Notes under the pieces: generated by a model
What the model was told of the DNA's origin: nothing
What the model saw: the letters and a program-made list of their open reading frames with translations, nothing else
Database searches by the model: none
DNA from: an uncultured Coriobacteriaceae bacterium
Lineage (GTDB): Bacteria; Actinomycetota; Coriobacteriia; Coriobacteriales; Atopobiaceae
DNA length: 64,000 bases
Assembly: GCA_902798915.1 (NCBI GenBank)
Contig: CADBYM010000004.1
Span: 62,001 to 126,000 of the forward strand
Reading direction: 5' to 3'
Shown: positions 8,808-17,808 of the stretch, one piece after another
How positions within the stretch are numbered: position 1 is the stretch's first letter
Layout: every line of letters starts with the position of its first letter
Translations under genes and position numbers: made by a program

Positions 8808-8833
8808 ACAGGTACGCCACGCACTCCAATGCC

Positions 8834-9364
8834 CTAGCTCTTGAGCCAGCGAACCAGACGCTCTCGGGGGTCTCCCCCATGCACCGGCTTTTCACCTTTG
8901 GCCTCATCGAGGCCCTTCGCGGGAGACACCTTCAGGTCGCGATAATACGAGGCCACGAATCCGATGTACTCTCCCATCTCGAAGCTCGGCAGCAGCCCCG
9001 GCTCGGATACCTCACCCTTCAACATCTCGACGCTTCCCTCGCACGCCGCCTGCACATTGCGCAAATCCGATTCGAGCGCTGCCTTCAACGCGCGCGATGG
9101 CTCCTTACCCGCCCGCAAGGTCTCCGTGAAGGCGTTCTCGTCGGCAAGCAGTGCGGCGAGCACCTGCTCGCGCAGGGAGGGCCGCTCCGTATCGGCAAAG
9201 ACCCATGAGGCAAGCTCGGCATAAGCCCGTGTGCGCATGACGTCGTCTGTGGGATCGGTCGCAAGCAAATCGCGCAAGGCACCCACCACCGTACCGTCCA
9301 ACACATGCCTGAAGACCACCAGACGGTCGAGGGGTGACACAAACAACGCGCTTCTTTCGCTCAT
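8834..9364 (-). CDS. hypothetical protein resembling the N-terminal helical region of DUF815 ATPases
   Basis: A 176-residue, mostly helical protein with an excellent ribosome-binding site (AAGGAGGAAAG). The stretch LREQVLAALLADENAFTETL and the following SRALKAALESDLRNVQ recall the helical N-terminal part of DUF815-type AAA proteins. The ATPase part is absent: the frame stops where trpS and its terminator begin. It is either a truncated remnant or a stand-alone family. The resemblance is from memory and weak. I see no TorD/DmsD signature, which I also considered. Confidence 0.4.
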   Translation of the reverse strand: MSERSALFVSPLDRLVVFRHVLDGTVVGALRDLLATDPTDDVMRTRAYAELASWVFADTERPSLREQVLAALLADENAFTETLRAGKEPSRALKAALESDLRNVQAACEGSVEMLKGEVSEPGLLPSFEMGEYIGFVASYYRDLKVSPAKGLDEAKGEKPVHGGDPRERLVRWLKS

Positions 9365-9436
9365 TCTTTCCTCCTTGCAAGCCTGGCGACCTGGGAACCC
9401 AACCCAGCATCACCCATAATCCATAGTAAGCCCGCC

Positions 9437-9946
9437 CTACAGCCTCTTTGCGTTGCGCATCACAGCAGAGCCACGCTGCAACGAGACCACACCCGTCCGA
9501 CATATCTCGAGTATCTCGTAATCGCGCATCAGGTCAATGAAGTTGTCTATGTGACGGCTCTCTCCCACCAGCTGCAAAATGATGGCATCTCGGGCATAGT
9601 CCATGACCCTCGCCTCGAAGGCGCCCGCAGCATCTAGTATGTCGTTGCGTGCGGCGGCACTCGAATTGGCGAGCTTGATGAGCAGCAGCTCACAGTTGAC
9701 CGTCTGCTCACGATCGAGCTCACTCACGACCTTGATGTCGGGCAACTTGTACAGCTGACTCTTGAGCTGCTGCTTTGCTTGCTCGTCTCCGTCAAAGAGC
9801 ACGGTGATGCGCGAGAGGTCAGCAGACTCGGTCTCGCTCACCGTCAGGCTCGAGATGTTGAACTGCCGCCTACGGAACATGCTCGTCACGCGGTTGAGCA
9901 CGCCAGACTGGTTGCGTACGAGAATCGCGAACGTATAGCGCTCCAT
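9437..9946 (-). CDS. ilvN: acetolactate synthase small (regulatory) subunit
   Basis: Regulatory subunit of acetohydroxyacid synthase, conferring valine feedback. It has 169 residues. An N-terminal ACT domain (about 3-75) begins YTFAILVRNQSGVLNRVTSM and includes the FNISSLTV motif. The C-terminal domain contains AIILQLVGESRHIDNFI. The ATG lies one base past the ilvB stop, so translation is coupled to the catalytic subunit. Confidence 0.95.
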   Translation of the reverse strand: MERYTFAILVRNQSGVLNRVTSMFRRRQFNISSLTVSETESADLSRITVLFDGDEQAKQQLKSQLYKLPDIKVVSELDREQTVNCELLLIKLANSSAAARNDILDAAGAFEARVMDYARDAIILQLVGESRHIDNFIDLMRDYEILEICRTGVVSLQRGSAVMRNAKRL

Positions 9947-9947
9947 G

Positions 9948-11621
9948 CTACTCACCAACCTTATAGAACACGTCATCGAGCGTACCGCCCGGAGGCATCA
10001 TGGGAAGCACGAGCTCGTCTGCGTCGATGGCACAATCTATGAGGAAGGGACCCTGCGCCCGGAACGCAACGTCCAACGCCTCTCGCAGGTCGTCGAGGGA
10101 CTCCACACGCGCGCCGTCGGCACCGAACGCGCGGGCAAGCATGACGAAGTCCGTCTTGCGTCCCGCAAGGCTCGTCTGGTTGCAACGTCCCCCATAGAAC
10201 AGGCGTTGCCACTGACGAACCATGCCCAGGGACGCGTTGTTCATGAGCAGCACCACGATGGGCAGACGCTCCGCCACCGCCGTGGCAAGCTCGTTGAGGC
10301 ACATGTAGAAGCCCCCATCCCCGATAACGAGGACGCTCCTACGGCCGGTGCCCATCGCCGCGCCAATCGCCGCGCCCAGCCCGAAGCCCATGGTACCGAG
10401 GCCGCCGCTCGTGACGAACGTGCGCGGCCGCTCGAAGCGCAACGTCTGGGCAGCCCACATCTGGTGCTGCCCGACGTCCGCAACCACACAAGTCGCGGCA
10501 TCGAGGTGCTCGCCGAGGGCGAGCAACGCGTTGCGCGGCGTTAGGCCCTCCCGTCGGTCGAGTACGCCCGCCTCCTGCGCGCGCAGGCCCGCAACGTACT
10601 CGCTCCAGTTCGTGCGTGCCCTTTTGCGGATGAGCGGAAGCAGCTCCTGCAGGGCAACCTTGAGGTCACCAGCCAGCGCAAAGCTGTCGCTTGTGTTCTT
10701 GGAGAGCTCCGAGACGTCCACGTCAATGTGCACGATGGTCGCCCCCGGCTTGAAGTTCGACCGATTGCCCGTCGCACGGTCGTTGAAGCGTGTGCCCAAG
10801 GCAATGAGGCAGTCGCTTTCCCGCATGGCAAGCGTTGAGGCAAGCCTTCCATGCATGCCCTCCATGCCCAAGAAGCGCGGGTGACCAGTGGGCACACCCG
10901 AAATGCCCATGAGAGAGCATCCTATCGGAGCGTCAATGGCATCGGCGAGCTCGATGATGAGCTCCTGGGCGCCACAGGAGATGGCACCTCCGCCGAAGTA
11001 CACATAGGGCCGTACGGAGGTGTTGATGGCCTCCGCCGCGCCAACGAGCTCCTCGCGAAGGTAGCGCTGGGTGGTTTTCTCGGATGCGGCGGGAGGCATC
11101 TGCTCCCACTCTGTCTTGTCCTCTTGCGCGTTCTTCGTAACGTCAACCAGCACGGGACCGGGACGCCCCGAGCACGCTAGGACGAACGCCTCACGTATGG
11201 CAGGGGCGAGTTTGTTGACGTCACTCACGAAGTAGTTGTGCTTGGTGATGGGCAATGTGATACCCGTGATGTCTATCTCCTGAAAGGCATCAGTGCCGAT
11301 GTTGTCCAACGCGACGTTGCCCGTGATCACGACCATCGGCACGGAGTCGAGGAAGGCCGTTGCGATGCCCGTGACCAGATTCGTGGCTCCGGGACCCGAC
11401 GTCGCGATGCATACGCCCACCTTGCCCGTGGCGCGTGCGTAGCCGTCTGCCGCATGGGTGGCACCCTGCTCGTGGGCGGTGAGCACATGACGGATGTCGT
11501 TCTGGTGTTGATATAGAGCGTCGTAGATGTCGACAACCGTCCCACCGGGAAATCCATACACCAAGTCGACGCCTTGCTCCATGAGCGTGCGCACGACGAT
11601 CTCGGATCCCTGCAACAGCAT
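9948..11621 (-). CDS. ilvB: acetolactate synthase large (catalytic) subunit
   Basis: Thiamine-diphosphate enzyme catalysing the first committed step of valine, leucine and isoleucine synthesis. It has 557 residues. The catalytic glutamate lies in LTAHEQGATHAADGYAR, ATSGPGATNLVTG follows, and the TPP-binding motif runs from GDGGFYMCLNELATA to NNASLGMVRQWQ. The start at 11621 is preceded by AAGGGGGG at a good distance, and homology begins at MLLQGSEIV. Upstream in-frame ATGs lack that support. Its promoter region is shared, divergently, with the cupin regulator. Confidence 0.96.
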   Translation of the reverse strand: MLLQGSEIVVRTLMEQGVDLVYGFPGGTVVDIYDALYQHQNDIRHVLTAHEQGATHAADGYARATGKVGVCIATSGPGATNLVTGIATAFLDSVPMVVITGNVALDNIGTDAFQEIDITGITLPITKHNYFVSDVNKLAPAIREAFVLACSGRPGPVLVDVTKNAQEDKTEWEQMPPAASEKTTQRYLREELVGAAEAINTSVRPYVYFGGGAISCGAQELIIELADAIDAPIGCSLMGISGVPTGHPRFLGMEGMHGRLASTLAMRESDCLIALGTRFNDRATGNRSNFKPGATIVHIDVDVSELSKNTSDSFALAGDLKVALQELLPLIRKRARTNWSEYVAGLRAQEAGVLDRREGLTPRNALLALGEHLDAATCVVADVGQHQMWAAQTLRFERPRTFVTSGGLGTMGFGLGAAIGAAMGTGRRSVLVIGDGGFYMCLNELATAVAERLPIVVLLMNNASLGMVRQWQRLFYGGRCNQTSLAGRKTDFVMLARAFGADGARVESLDDLREALDVAFRAQGPFLIDCAIDADELVLPMMPPGGTLDDVFYKVGE

Positions 11622-11652
11622 TGGCAACCCCCCTTGCACCTTCATCGCATGG

Positions 11653-11680
11653 ATTATAGAGCAACCGAGCATTCTGGCGA
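11653..11680 (-). promoter_or_regulatory. putative ilvBN promoter
   Basis: On the - strand a consensus TATAAT lies at 11658-11653, with a poor -35 hexamer (TCGCCA, 11680-11675) 16 bases upstream. The implied leader is only about 25 bases, leaving no room for a classical branched-chain attenuator. Confidence 0.4.
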
Positions 11681-11756
11681 CTCTGTTTCCTAGCGACAAC
11701 GTCCAAGGAGCCCACGTTCCTTCGGTTCCCACGCCCACGCATCGCCCTTATTGTCC

Positions 11757-11762
11757 TATAAT
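11757..11762 (+). promoter_or_regulatory. putative -10 element of the cupin regulator gene
   Basis: TATAAT lies 45 bases before the start at 11808. No convincing -35 is visible at the expected distance, so an activator may be needed. Confidence 0.35.
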
Positions 11763-11807
11763 CAGCCGAATGAATCTAGGACACAGCATTCGGGAAAGGG
11801 GACTCGC

Positions 11808-12368
11808 ATGTCTACCGACGAGAAGGCGCTGCGCGAGATCGGCGAGCGCATTCAAGGCCTGCGCGAGGCCTGCGACGTGTCGCGCGAAGACATGGCGGCC
11901 GACCTCGAGGTAAGCCTCGAGACATACACCTCTTGGGAGGAGTCTGGTGCCGACGTGCCTATCTCGGCCATCTATCACATGGCACAACGCTTCGGTGTCG
12001 AGTTCACGGAGATTCTTACGGGCACTGCCGCCAAGCTCGACACCTTCCAGGTCGTTCGCTCGGGCGAGGGGCGCGAGGTAGAGCGGTATCCCGGCTACCA
12101 CTTCGAGGACCTCGCCTTCCGGTACCAGCGCAAGATCATGCAGCCGCTCGAGGTCACCATCGACCCTTCCGACGACCCCGCCAAACTCGTCACCCATGGC
12201 GGCCAAGAGTTCAATCTCGTGCTTGAGGGCACCGTCGTGGTCGTCTGGGGCGACCGTGAGTTCCGTCTCAACCCCGGCGACAGCATCTACTTCAACCCCG
12301 CCATACCTCATGGCCAACGCTGCGGCGGCAACGTACCCGCACGGTTTGTGACCGTCATCGCCGAGTAG
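11808..12368 (+). CDS. XRE-family HTH regulator with C-terminal cupin domain
   Basis: A 186-residue transcription factor with an XRE helix-turn-helix at about 7-60 (IGERIQGLREACDVSREDMA, then EVSLETYTSWEESG) and a small-molecule-binding cupin at about 110-185 (GGQEFNLVLEGTVVVVWGDR, then LNPGDSIYFNPAIPHG). GAAAGGGGA precedes the ATG. It sits 53 bases upstream of an acyl-CoA synthetase on the same strand. XRE-cupin proteins paired with AMP-forming acyl-CoA ligases are a known arrangement, so it probably controls that gene in response to its substrate or product. Confidence 0.88.
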   Translation: MSTDEKALREIGERIQGLREACDVSREDMAADLEVSLETYTSWEESGADVPISAIYHMAQRFGVEFTEILTGTAAKLDTFQVVRSGEGREVERYPGYHFEDLAFRYQRKIMQPLEVTIDPSDDPAKLVTHGGQEFNLVLEGTVVVVWGDREFRLNPGDSIYFNPAIPHGQRCGGNVPARFVTVIAE

Positions 12369-12421
12369 GGGCTGCAAGCAGCAAAGGGAACCAATTCCCA
12401 GGTTAGGAAGAAAGACACACT

Positions 12422-14152
12422 ATGAATCACATTCTGAGCAAGTATTGTCCGCGCATCGACTTCGACAGCTACGAGGACTTCTACGAGAACTTCCGCATTG
12501 ACGTACCCGCCGACTTCAACTTCGGCTATGACGTCGTGGACGAGTGGGCTCGCGTAGAGCCCACGAAGAAGGCGCTGCTTTGGTGCGACGACCACGGCAA
12601 CGAGCGCGAGTTCACCTTCACCGACATCAGCCGTCTGTCGAATCGCGCAGCCAACGCCTTCACGCGACTTGGCATCGGCAAGGGTGACGTCGTCATGTGC
12701 ATTCTGCGTCGTCGTTGGGAGTATTGGATCGTGGCCAGCGCACTCTGCAAGATCGGTGCCACCGTCATCCCGGCCACGCTGCAGCTCACAAGCCACGACA
12801 TCCGCTATCGCGCAAACACGGCAAACGTGCGCATGATGGTGTGCGTCGACGACGACTACGTGTGCGCGCAGGCAGAGGGTGCCTTGGAAGGTGCGCCAAC
12901 GGTCGAACACAAGGTCACGGTCGCGGGCAAACGAGAGGGGTGGCTCTCGTTCGACGAGCTGCTCGAGGCCGAGTCTGAGGAGTGGGCGCGACCGACCGGT
13001 GCGGACGCCACTACGTCCAAGGACATCATGCTCATTTACTTCACGAGCGGCACCACCGGCAACCCCAAGGCCGTGATGCACAACTTCGCACATCCACTTG
13101 GTCACATCCTCACCGCAAAGTACTGGCAGCAGGTTCGTGAGAACGGCCTGCACATGAGCGTCACCGACAGCGGTTGGGCCAAGTTCGGTTGGGGAAAGAT
13201 CTACGGCCAGTGGATAGCAGGCGCCGAGATCTTTGCCTACGACATGGACAAGTTCGTCCCCGCCAAGCTCCTGCAACACATGCAGGACTATGACCTCAAG
13301 ACCTTTTGCGCGCCACCCACGATGTATCGCTTCATGCTACAGGAAGACGTTGCCTCCTACGACCTCTCGAGCATCCAGAACTTCGCGACGGCTGGCGAGC
13401 CGCTCAACGCGGAGGTCACCATCCAGTGGGAGCGTCTCACCGGCAAGAAGATCCGCGAGGGCTTCGGCCAGACGGAGGGGCCAGTCCTACTTGCTACATA
13501 TCCTTGGATCGAGCCGCGGCCAGGATCGATGGGCAAGCCCTCCCCACTGCTCAACATCAAGCTGCTCGATGACGACGGCAACGAGGTCGAGGACGGCGAA
13601 GAAGGCGCAATCTGCGTGACGGGTCTGCAAGAGGCATACCCTCCCGGGCTCTTCGTGGGCTACGTCAACAATGTCGAGGCAACGGCAGACGCTGTGGGCG
13701 GAGACTACTACAACCTGCACGACATGGCATGGCGCGACATCGACGGATACGTCTTCTTTGTAGGCCGCAATGACGATGTGATCAAGTGCTCGGGCTATCG
13801 CATCGGACCCTTCGAGGTGGAAAGTGCCCTCGTCAAGCACGACGCCGTCGTGGAATGTGCCGTGACCGCCGCACCGGACCCCATCCGCGGCAAGGTCGTC
13901 AAGGCAACCATCGTGCTCGCCCGCGGCTACGTGGGCACACCGGAGCTCACCAAAGAGCTCCAGAATTGGGTCAAGAAGGAGACCGCGCCTTACAAGTATC
14001 CACGCATCGTGGAGTACGTTGACGAGCTGCCTAAGACTGTCGGCGGCAAGATCAAGCGCAAGCTCATCCGTACGCGCGATGGCGTGGTAGACGACAAGAC
14101 GCACTCGCACGGTGTTGACAAGTCTCATGCAGACGAGTCGTGGCACCGGTAG
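12422..14152 (+). CDS. AMP-forming acyl-CoA synthetase, medium-chain-like
   Basis: A 576-residue ANL-superfamily ligase, predicted to activate a carboxylic acid to acyl-AMP and then acyl-CoA. It shows the phosphate loop YFTSGTTGNPKAV (about 206), REGFGQTEG (A5-type motif), the NLHDMAWRDIDGYVFFVGR region with the ribose-binding aspartate, and the C-terminal catalytic lysine in KTVGGKIKRK. Overall order resembles ACSM-type medium-chain synthetases, but the substrate cannot be read from sequence. It probably forms an operon with the upstream XRE-cupin regulator and ends at a 13-bp hairpin. Confidence 0.9.
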   Translation: MNHILSKYCPRIDFDSYEDFYENFRIDVPADFNFGYDVVDEWARVEPTKKALLWCDDHGNEREFTFTDISRLSNRAANAFTRLGIGKGDVVMCILRRRWEYWIVASALCKIGATVIPATLQLTSHDIRYRANTANVRMMVCVDDDYVCAQAEGALEGAPTVEHKVTVAGKREGWLSFDELLEAESEEWARPTGADATTSKDIMLIYFTSGTTGNPKAVMHNFAHPLGHILTAKYWQQVRENGLHMSVTDSGWAKFGWGKIYGQWIAGAEIFAYDMDKFVPAKLLQHMQDYDLKTFCAPPTMYRFMLQEDVASYDLSSIQNFATAGEPLNAEVTIQWERLTGKKIREGFGQTEGPVLLATYPWIEPRPGSMGKPSPLLNIKLLDDDGNEVEDGEEGAICVTGLQEAYPPGLFVGYVNNVEATADAVGGDYYNLHDMAWRDIDGYVFFVGRNDDVIKCSGYRIGPFEVESALVKHDAVVECAVTAAPDPIRGKVVKATIVLARGYVGTPELTKELQNWVKKETAPYKYPRIVEYVDELPKTVGGKIKRKLIRTRDGVVDDKTHSHGVDKSHADESWHR

Positions 14153-14164
14153 CGTCTAGCCTAG

Positions 14165-14195
14165 GTGACACAAAGGGAAACACCCTTTGTGTCAC
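14165..14195. terminator. hairpin terminator, 13-bp stem
   Basis: GTGACACAAAGGG-AAACA-CCCTTTGTGTCAC, 13 bases after the acyl-CoA synthetase stop. Confidence 0.7.
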
Positions 14196-14257
14196 TTCGT
14201 TTCTCGGAGGACTGTTCCCTACGGAATGTCATTTCTCTCGTCGCATAAGGAGCTGCC

Positions 14258-14713
14258 ATGCAATACCCGTCAATGCTTTCCGGACTCATCATCTACGTAA
14301 TGCTCGTCGCCGGCCATTGGGGCATGTTTGTCAAGGCCGGAGAGCCGGGCTGGAAGGCACTCATACCCTTTTACAGCGGCTTCACCCTGTTTAAGCTCGT
14401 ATGGAGCGTCAAGGCGTTCTTCATATTGCTGGCATCGTTGATCGGCTTCTTCACCTCCTATATCCTCAGCGGACAGGTTCACGTCGACTCGACCGCTCAG
14501 GTCTTCCTTACCGAACCGAGCAACGGTTTCTTCGCGATCATCGCCTACGTTGCCAGCTTGGTGTTTCTTGCTTACGCCGTTATCCTTGCCATCCGAACGT
14601 CCTTTGCATATGGCAAAGGCGCGGTCTTTGCCTTTGGCGTGCTGTTCTTGCCTAACATCTTCGCGCTCATTCTGGGCTTCGGAAGCGCACAGTATCACGG
14701 TCCCCAACGATGA
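14258..14713 (+). CDS. small multi-spanning membrane protein, DUF5684-like
   Basis: 151 residues with about four hydrophobic segments (about 6-22, 45-65, 85-108 and 120-140). The cytoplasmic-loop motif KAGEPGWKALIPFYSG near residue 28-43 is typical of DUF5684-type proteins (GEPGWKALIPFY). Function is unknown. In this family the protein is often found alone or next to signal-peptidase-like genes. AAGGAG lies 8 bases upstream of the ATG. Confidence 0.7.
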   Translation: MQYPSMLSGLIIYVMLVAGHWGMFVKAGEPGWKALIPFYSGFTLFKLVWSVKAFFILLASLIGFFTSYILSGQVHVDSTAQVFLTEPSNGFFAIIAYVASLVFLAYAVILAIRTSFAYGKGAVFAFGVLFLPNIFALILGFGSAQYHGPQR

Positions 14714-14727
14714 CACAATCTCCAACG

Positions 14728-14790
14728 GTGCCATAAAGGAGCTTCCCCGAAGTGACCCTTCGTCACTTCGGGGAAGCTCCTTTATGGCAC
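14728..14790. repeat. 29-bp perfect inverted repeat with 5-base loop
   Basis: Arms 14728-14756 and 14762-14790 are exact reverse complements (left arm begins GTGCCATAAAGGAGC), loop CCTTC. It lies between convergent genes and so may act as a bidirectional terminator, but it is about twice the length a terminator needs and has no T tract. Confidence 0.8.
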
Positions 14791-14806
14791 TATACGGCAG
14801 AGACGA

Positions 14807-16798
14807 TTACATCAGGGAGCAAACTGCCTGAGCGAAGGCAACGGGATCCTCAACGGGCAGGCCCTCGACGAGCAGCGCCTGATCATACAGGAGGTCCGCA
14901 TAAAGGCCGAGCTTCTCGTCATCGCCCGCCTCTTGGGCGGCGACCAGCTTCTCGAAGACGGGATGCGACACGTTGAGCTCCAAGATGCGACGGCTCTTGG
15001 GAGCACCATTTGCCTCGGGTCCCTGCGCCAGCACGCGCTCCATCTCGAGCGACACGGGTCCTTCGGTCGTGATGCGGGCGGGAGCGTCTGTGGCACTCGC
15101 AGCCGCCGCGACCTTCACGACCTTCTCGCCAAGCTTCTCCGCCAGTGCACCAAACAAGTCCTCGTGCTCGCTCGTTGCCTTCTCGGCCTCCTCCTTCTCC
15201 TCGTCAGAGGCGAGATCGAGGTCGCCGGAAGTCACGTTCTTGAGGTCGAGGTCGCGCGCGTCTTTGCCGGGAGTCTCGGAGTCGCCCGCGACAGCCGCCG
15301 CATGATAGCTACGCATCGCTTGGAAGCAGAACTCATCCACGTCCTGCGTGCACAGCAGCACGTCGAAGCCCTTGTCGAGGACCGTGCGCACGATGGGCAT
15401 CTTTGCCATGCGCTCGCGTGATTCGCCCGCGGCGTAGTAGATTACATCCTGTCCCTCAGGCATGGCCGCCACGTACTCGGCAAAGGTGATGAGCTTCTCT
15501 TCACGCGCCGACCAGAAGAGCAGGAGGTCGGCCAGCGGATCGGACTTCGCACCATAGCTGTTGTAGATACCAAACTTGAGGCCGCGGCCGAAGTTCTCGA
15601 AGAACTTCTCGTACTCCTCGCGATCGTTGTCGCGCATGTCTTGCAGATTGCGCGTGATCTGCCGCTCCACCGAACGAGCCATCACACGCAGTTGGCGGTT
15701 TTGCTGCAGCGTCTCGCGAGAGATGTTAAGGCTCACGTCCGGCGAGTCAACGACACCGCGCACGAAGTTGTAGTAGTCAGGCAGCAGGTCCGCGCACTTC
15801 TCCATAATCATTACATTGGAGGAATACAGCGCCAAACCCTTCTCGTAATCCTTGCTGTACAAGTCGAAGGGTGCACGGCCAGGGACGAAGAGAAGCGCGT
15901 AATAGTCAAGCGTACCCTCCACATGGAACGGAATCGTGCGCGCGGGCGCATCCCAGTCATGGAACGTCGACTTGTAGAACTCGTCGTAGTCATCCTGCTC
16001 GACATCCTGCTTGCGCTTGCGCCAGATGGGAGTCATGGAGTTGAGCGTCTCGAGTTCCTCGTAGTCCTCGTACTCAGGCGTGTAGTCCTCCGGGGCGTCT
16101 TCGGGCTTGGGAAGCTGGCGGCTCTTGGTCACTATCATGCGGATCGGATGGCGGACGTAATTGGAGTAGCGCGTCACAAGGTCGCGCAGGCCCCACTCGC
16201 TGAGGTAGCTGCCGTATCCACGCTCCGGCTCGTCGTCCTCATCAGAGCTCTGCTTTGCCTCGGGCTCATCGCGCAGGGTAAGAATCACATCGGTACCGTG
16301 CGTCGCGCGCTGCTCTGCTGCGGGCTCGATGGTATAGCCCTCAGCACCATCGGACTCCCAGACGTACGTCTCGTCGCTGCCGAACGCACGGCTCACCACG
16401 CGCACGTTCTTTGCCACCATAAAGGAGGAATAGAAGCCCACGCCAAACTGTCCGATGATGTCGACCTCGGAACCCTGTGCCTCCCCGTTCGCCGCCTTGA
16501 ACTCTTCCGAGCCGGAGTGGGCGATGGTGCCGAGGTTCTCCTCCATCTCCTCAGCGGTCATACCGATGCCGTTGTCGGACACCGTCACCGTGCGCGCGTC
16601 CTTGTCGAACGCGAGACGAATCTCCAAGTCCTCGTCTGCCAAACTCGCATTGGAGTCGGTGAGGCTCATGAACGAGAGCTTGTCGATGGCGTCAGACGAG
16701 TTCGAGACGAGCTCACGCAGGAAGATGTCACGGTTGGTGTAGATGGAGTTGGCCATGAGGTCAAGGAGCTTCTTGCTCTCCGTGCGGAATTCCTTCAC
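14807..16798 (-). CDS. htpG: molecular chaperone HtpG (Hsp90)
   Basis: A 663-residue Hsp90 homologue. The GHKL ATP-binding domain has ELVSNSSDAIDKL, DNGIGMT, IAHSGSEEF and GQFGVGFYSSFM. The middle-domain motif NISRETLQQNRQL and a C-terminal dimerisation region follow. The start is taken as GTG at 16798, where the family's VKEFRTESKKLLDLM begins and GAAAGGG precedes. Longer in-frame starts would add an implausible hydrophobic extension. I see no CIRCE or HAIR operator in the upstream 180 bases. Confidence 0.95.
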   Translation of the reverse strand: MKEFRTESKKLLDLMANSIYTNRDIFLRELVSNSSDAIDKLSFMSLTDSNASLADEDLEIRLAFDKDARTVTVSDNGIGMTAEEMEENLGTIAHSGSEEFKAANGEAQGSEVDIIGQFGVGFYSSFMVAKNVRVVSRAFGSDETYVWESDGAEGYTIEPAAEQRATHGTDVILTLRDEPEAKQSSDEDDEPERGYGSYLSEWGLRDLVTRYSNYVRHPIRMIVTKSRQLPKPEDAPEDYTPEYEDYEELETLNSMTPIWRKRKQDVEQDDYDEFYKSTFHDWDAPARTIPFHVEGTLDYYALLFVPGRAPFDLYSKDYEKGLALYSSNVMIMEKCADLLPDYYNFVRGVVDSPDVSLNISRETLQQNRQLRVMARSVERQITRNLQDMRDNDREEYEKFFENFGRGLKFGIYNSYGAKSDPLADLLLFWSAREEKLITFAEYVAAMPEGQDVIYYAAGESRERMAKMPIVRTVLDKGFDVLLCTQDVDEFCFQAMRSYHAAAVAGDSETPGKDARDLDLKNVTSGDLDLASDEEKEEAEKATSEHEDLFGALAEKLGEKVVKVAAAASATDAPARITTEGPVSLEMERVLAQGPEANGAPKSRRILELNVSHPVFEKLVAAQEAGDDEKLGLYADLLYDQALLVEGLPVEDPVAFAQAVCSLM

Positions 16799-16975
16799 GT
16801 TGCTACCCTTTCTGTCGGATGCACAAACATCAGGGCTTATACCCAACATCGCCAGTTCCAAAACGATTACAGACAAACAACAAGCGAATAGGATGGGATA
16901 AATCCATGTCGTGCGGGTACAATATTTACATTGGTCTTTTCGAACCGACCATGGCATCACAAAGAAAGGAGCATC

Positions 16976-17650
16976 ATGGCCAGAGACCTCTCGTTGATGG
17001 GCAACCAGATTGGAGCGCCCACCATCACCCGACGCGCCTACAACGCGCTCACCTTCGGCATCGTATCACTTGCGTTCCTCGTCACATGGGGCGAGTACAG
17101 TCTCATCATGAATGGCTCGCTCAACTTCCTGCTACGGAACGCGCTCGTCACGCTTCTCGTCTCGTTCGTCCTCACCATCGCGGGCATCATCCTCATGTCA
17201 GTGGGCAAGAGCAAGCAGAGCGTAGGAATCTCCGTAGGAGGATTCGCACTCTTCACGCTCACGTTCGGCGCCACCACAGCGCTCGCCCTCACGCACTACA
17301 GCGTCGGAACCATCGCCTACGCATTCTTGATCACCGCTTGCCTTGCGGGCATCTTCCTCGTGGCGGGCGTCATCTTCCCGGAGTTCTTCTCGCGCATCGG
17401 CGGCGTCCTTATGATTGGCCTGCTCGGCCTCATCATTATCGAGACCGTTGCCGTACTGTTCTTCCACGCCAACCAAACACTCTTTGACTATGTCGCCATC
17501 GCTCTGTTCTGCGGATTCTTGGGATATGACGCATACATCATGTCGCAAGATGCGCCGACCGTCCCCAACGCCATCTTCTACGCAACAGACATCTTCTTGG
17601 ACATCGTCAACATCCTCATCCGAATCCTCAACATCATGGATCGCGACTAG
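16976..17650 (+). CDS. Bax inhibitor-1 (BI-1/YccA-like) family membrane protein
   Basis: 224 residues with seven predicted membrane segments. The C-terminal signature GFLGYDAYIMSQDAP followed by ATDIFLDIVNILIRIL is typical of bacterial BI-1 family proteins. Family members are reported as pH-sensitive calcium leak channels or partners of membrane proteases. Its role here is unknown. AAAGGAG lies 7 bases before the ATG. It is divergent from htpG and followed by a terminator. Confidence 0.88.
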   Translation: MARDLSLMGNQIGAPTITRRAYNALTFGIVSLAFLVTWGEYSLIMNGSLNFLLRNALVTLLVSFVLTIAGIILMSVGKSKQSVGISVGGFALFTLTFGATTALALTHYSVGTIAYAFLITACLAGIFLVAGVIFPEFFSRIGGVLMIGLLGLIIIETVAVLFFHANQTLFDYVAIALFCGFLGYDAYIMSQDAPTVPNAIFYATDIFLDIVNILIRILNIMDRD

Positions 17651-17682
17651 CGCCATAGAAGCGAAGGGTTCGCCCCAGGTAC

Positions 17683-17714
17683 AAGGCGCCACGGGTTCAT
17701 TCCCGTGGCGCCTT
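17683..17714 (+). terminator. rho-independent terminator, 13-bp stem
   Basis: AAGGCGCCACGGG-TTCATT-CCCGTGGCGCCTT followed by TCT, 32 bases after the BI-1 stop. Confidence 0.8.
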
Positions 17715-17808
17715 TCTCATCGCCACAAGGCTCAATCCAAGGTGCAAACAGATTCTCCATACGTAAACTCTGTGTTCGCGAGCATTTACTGCTACAGTAT
17801 TGCTCACT

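Noticed and set aside
8834..9364. TorD/DmsD-type redox chaperone
   Set aside because: Length and helical content fit, but none of the TorD family motifs is present.
15641..16891. 416-residue frame antisense to htpG, and similar frames opposite guaB and the giant surface protein gene
   Set aside because: All lie entirely within strongly supported genes on the other strand and show no motifs of their own.
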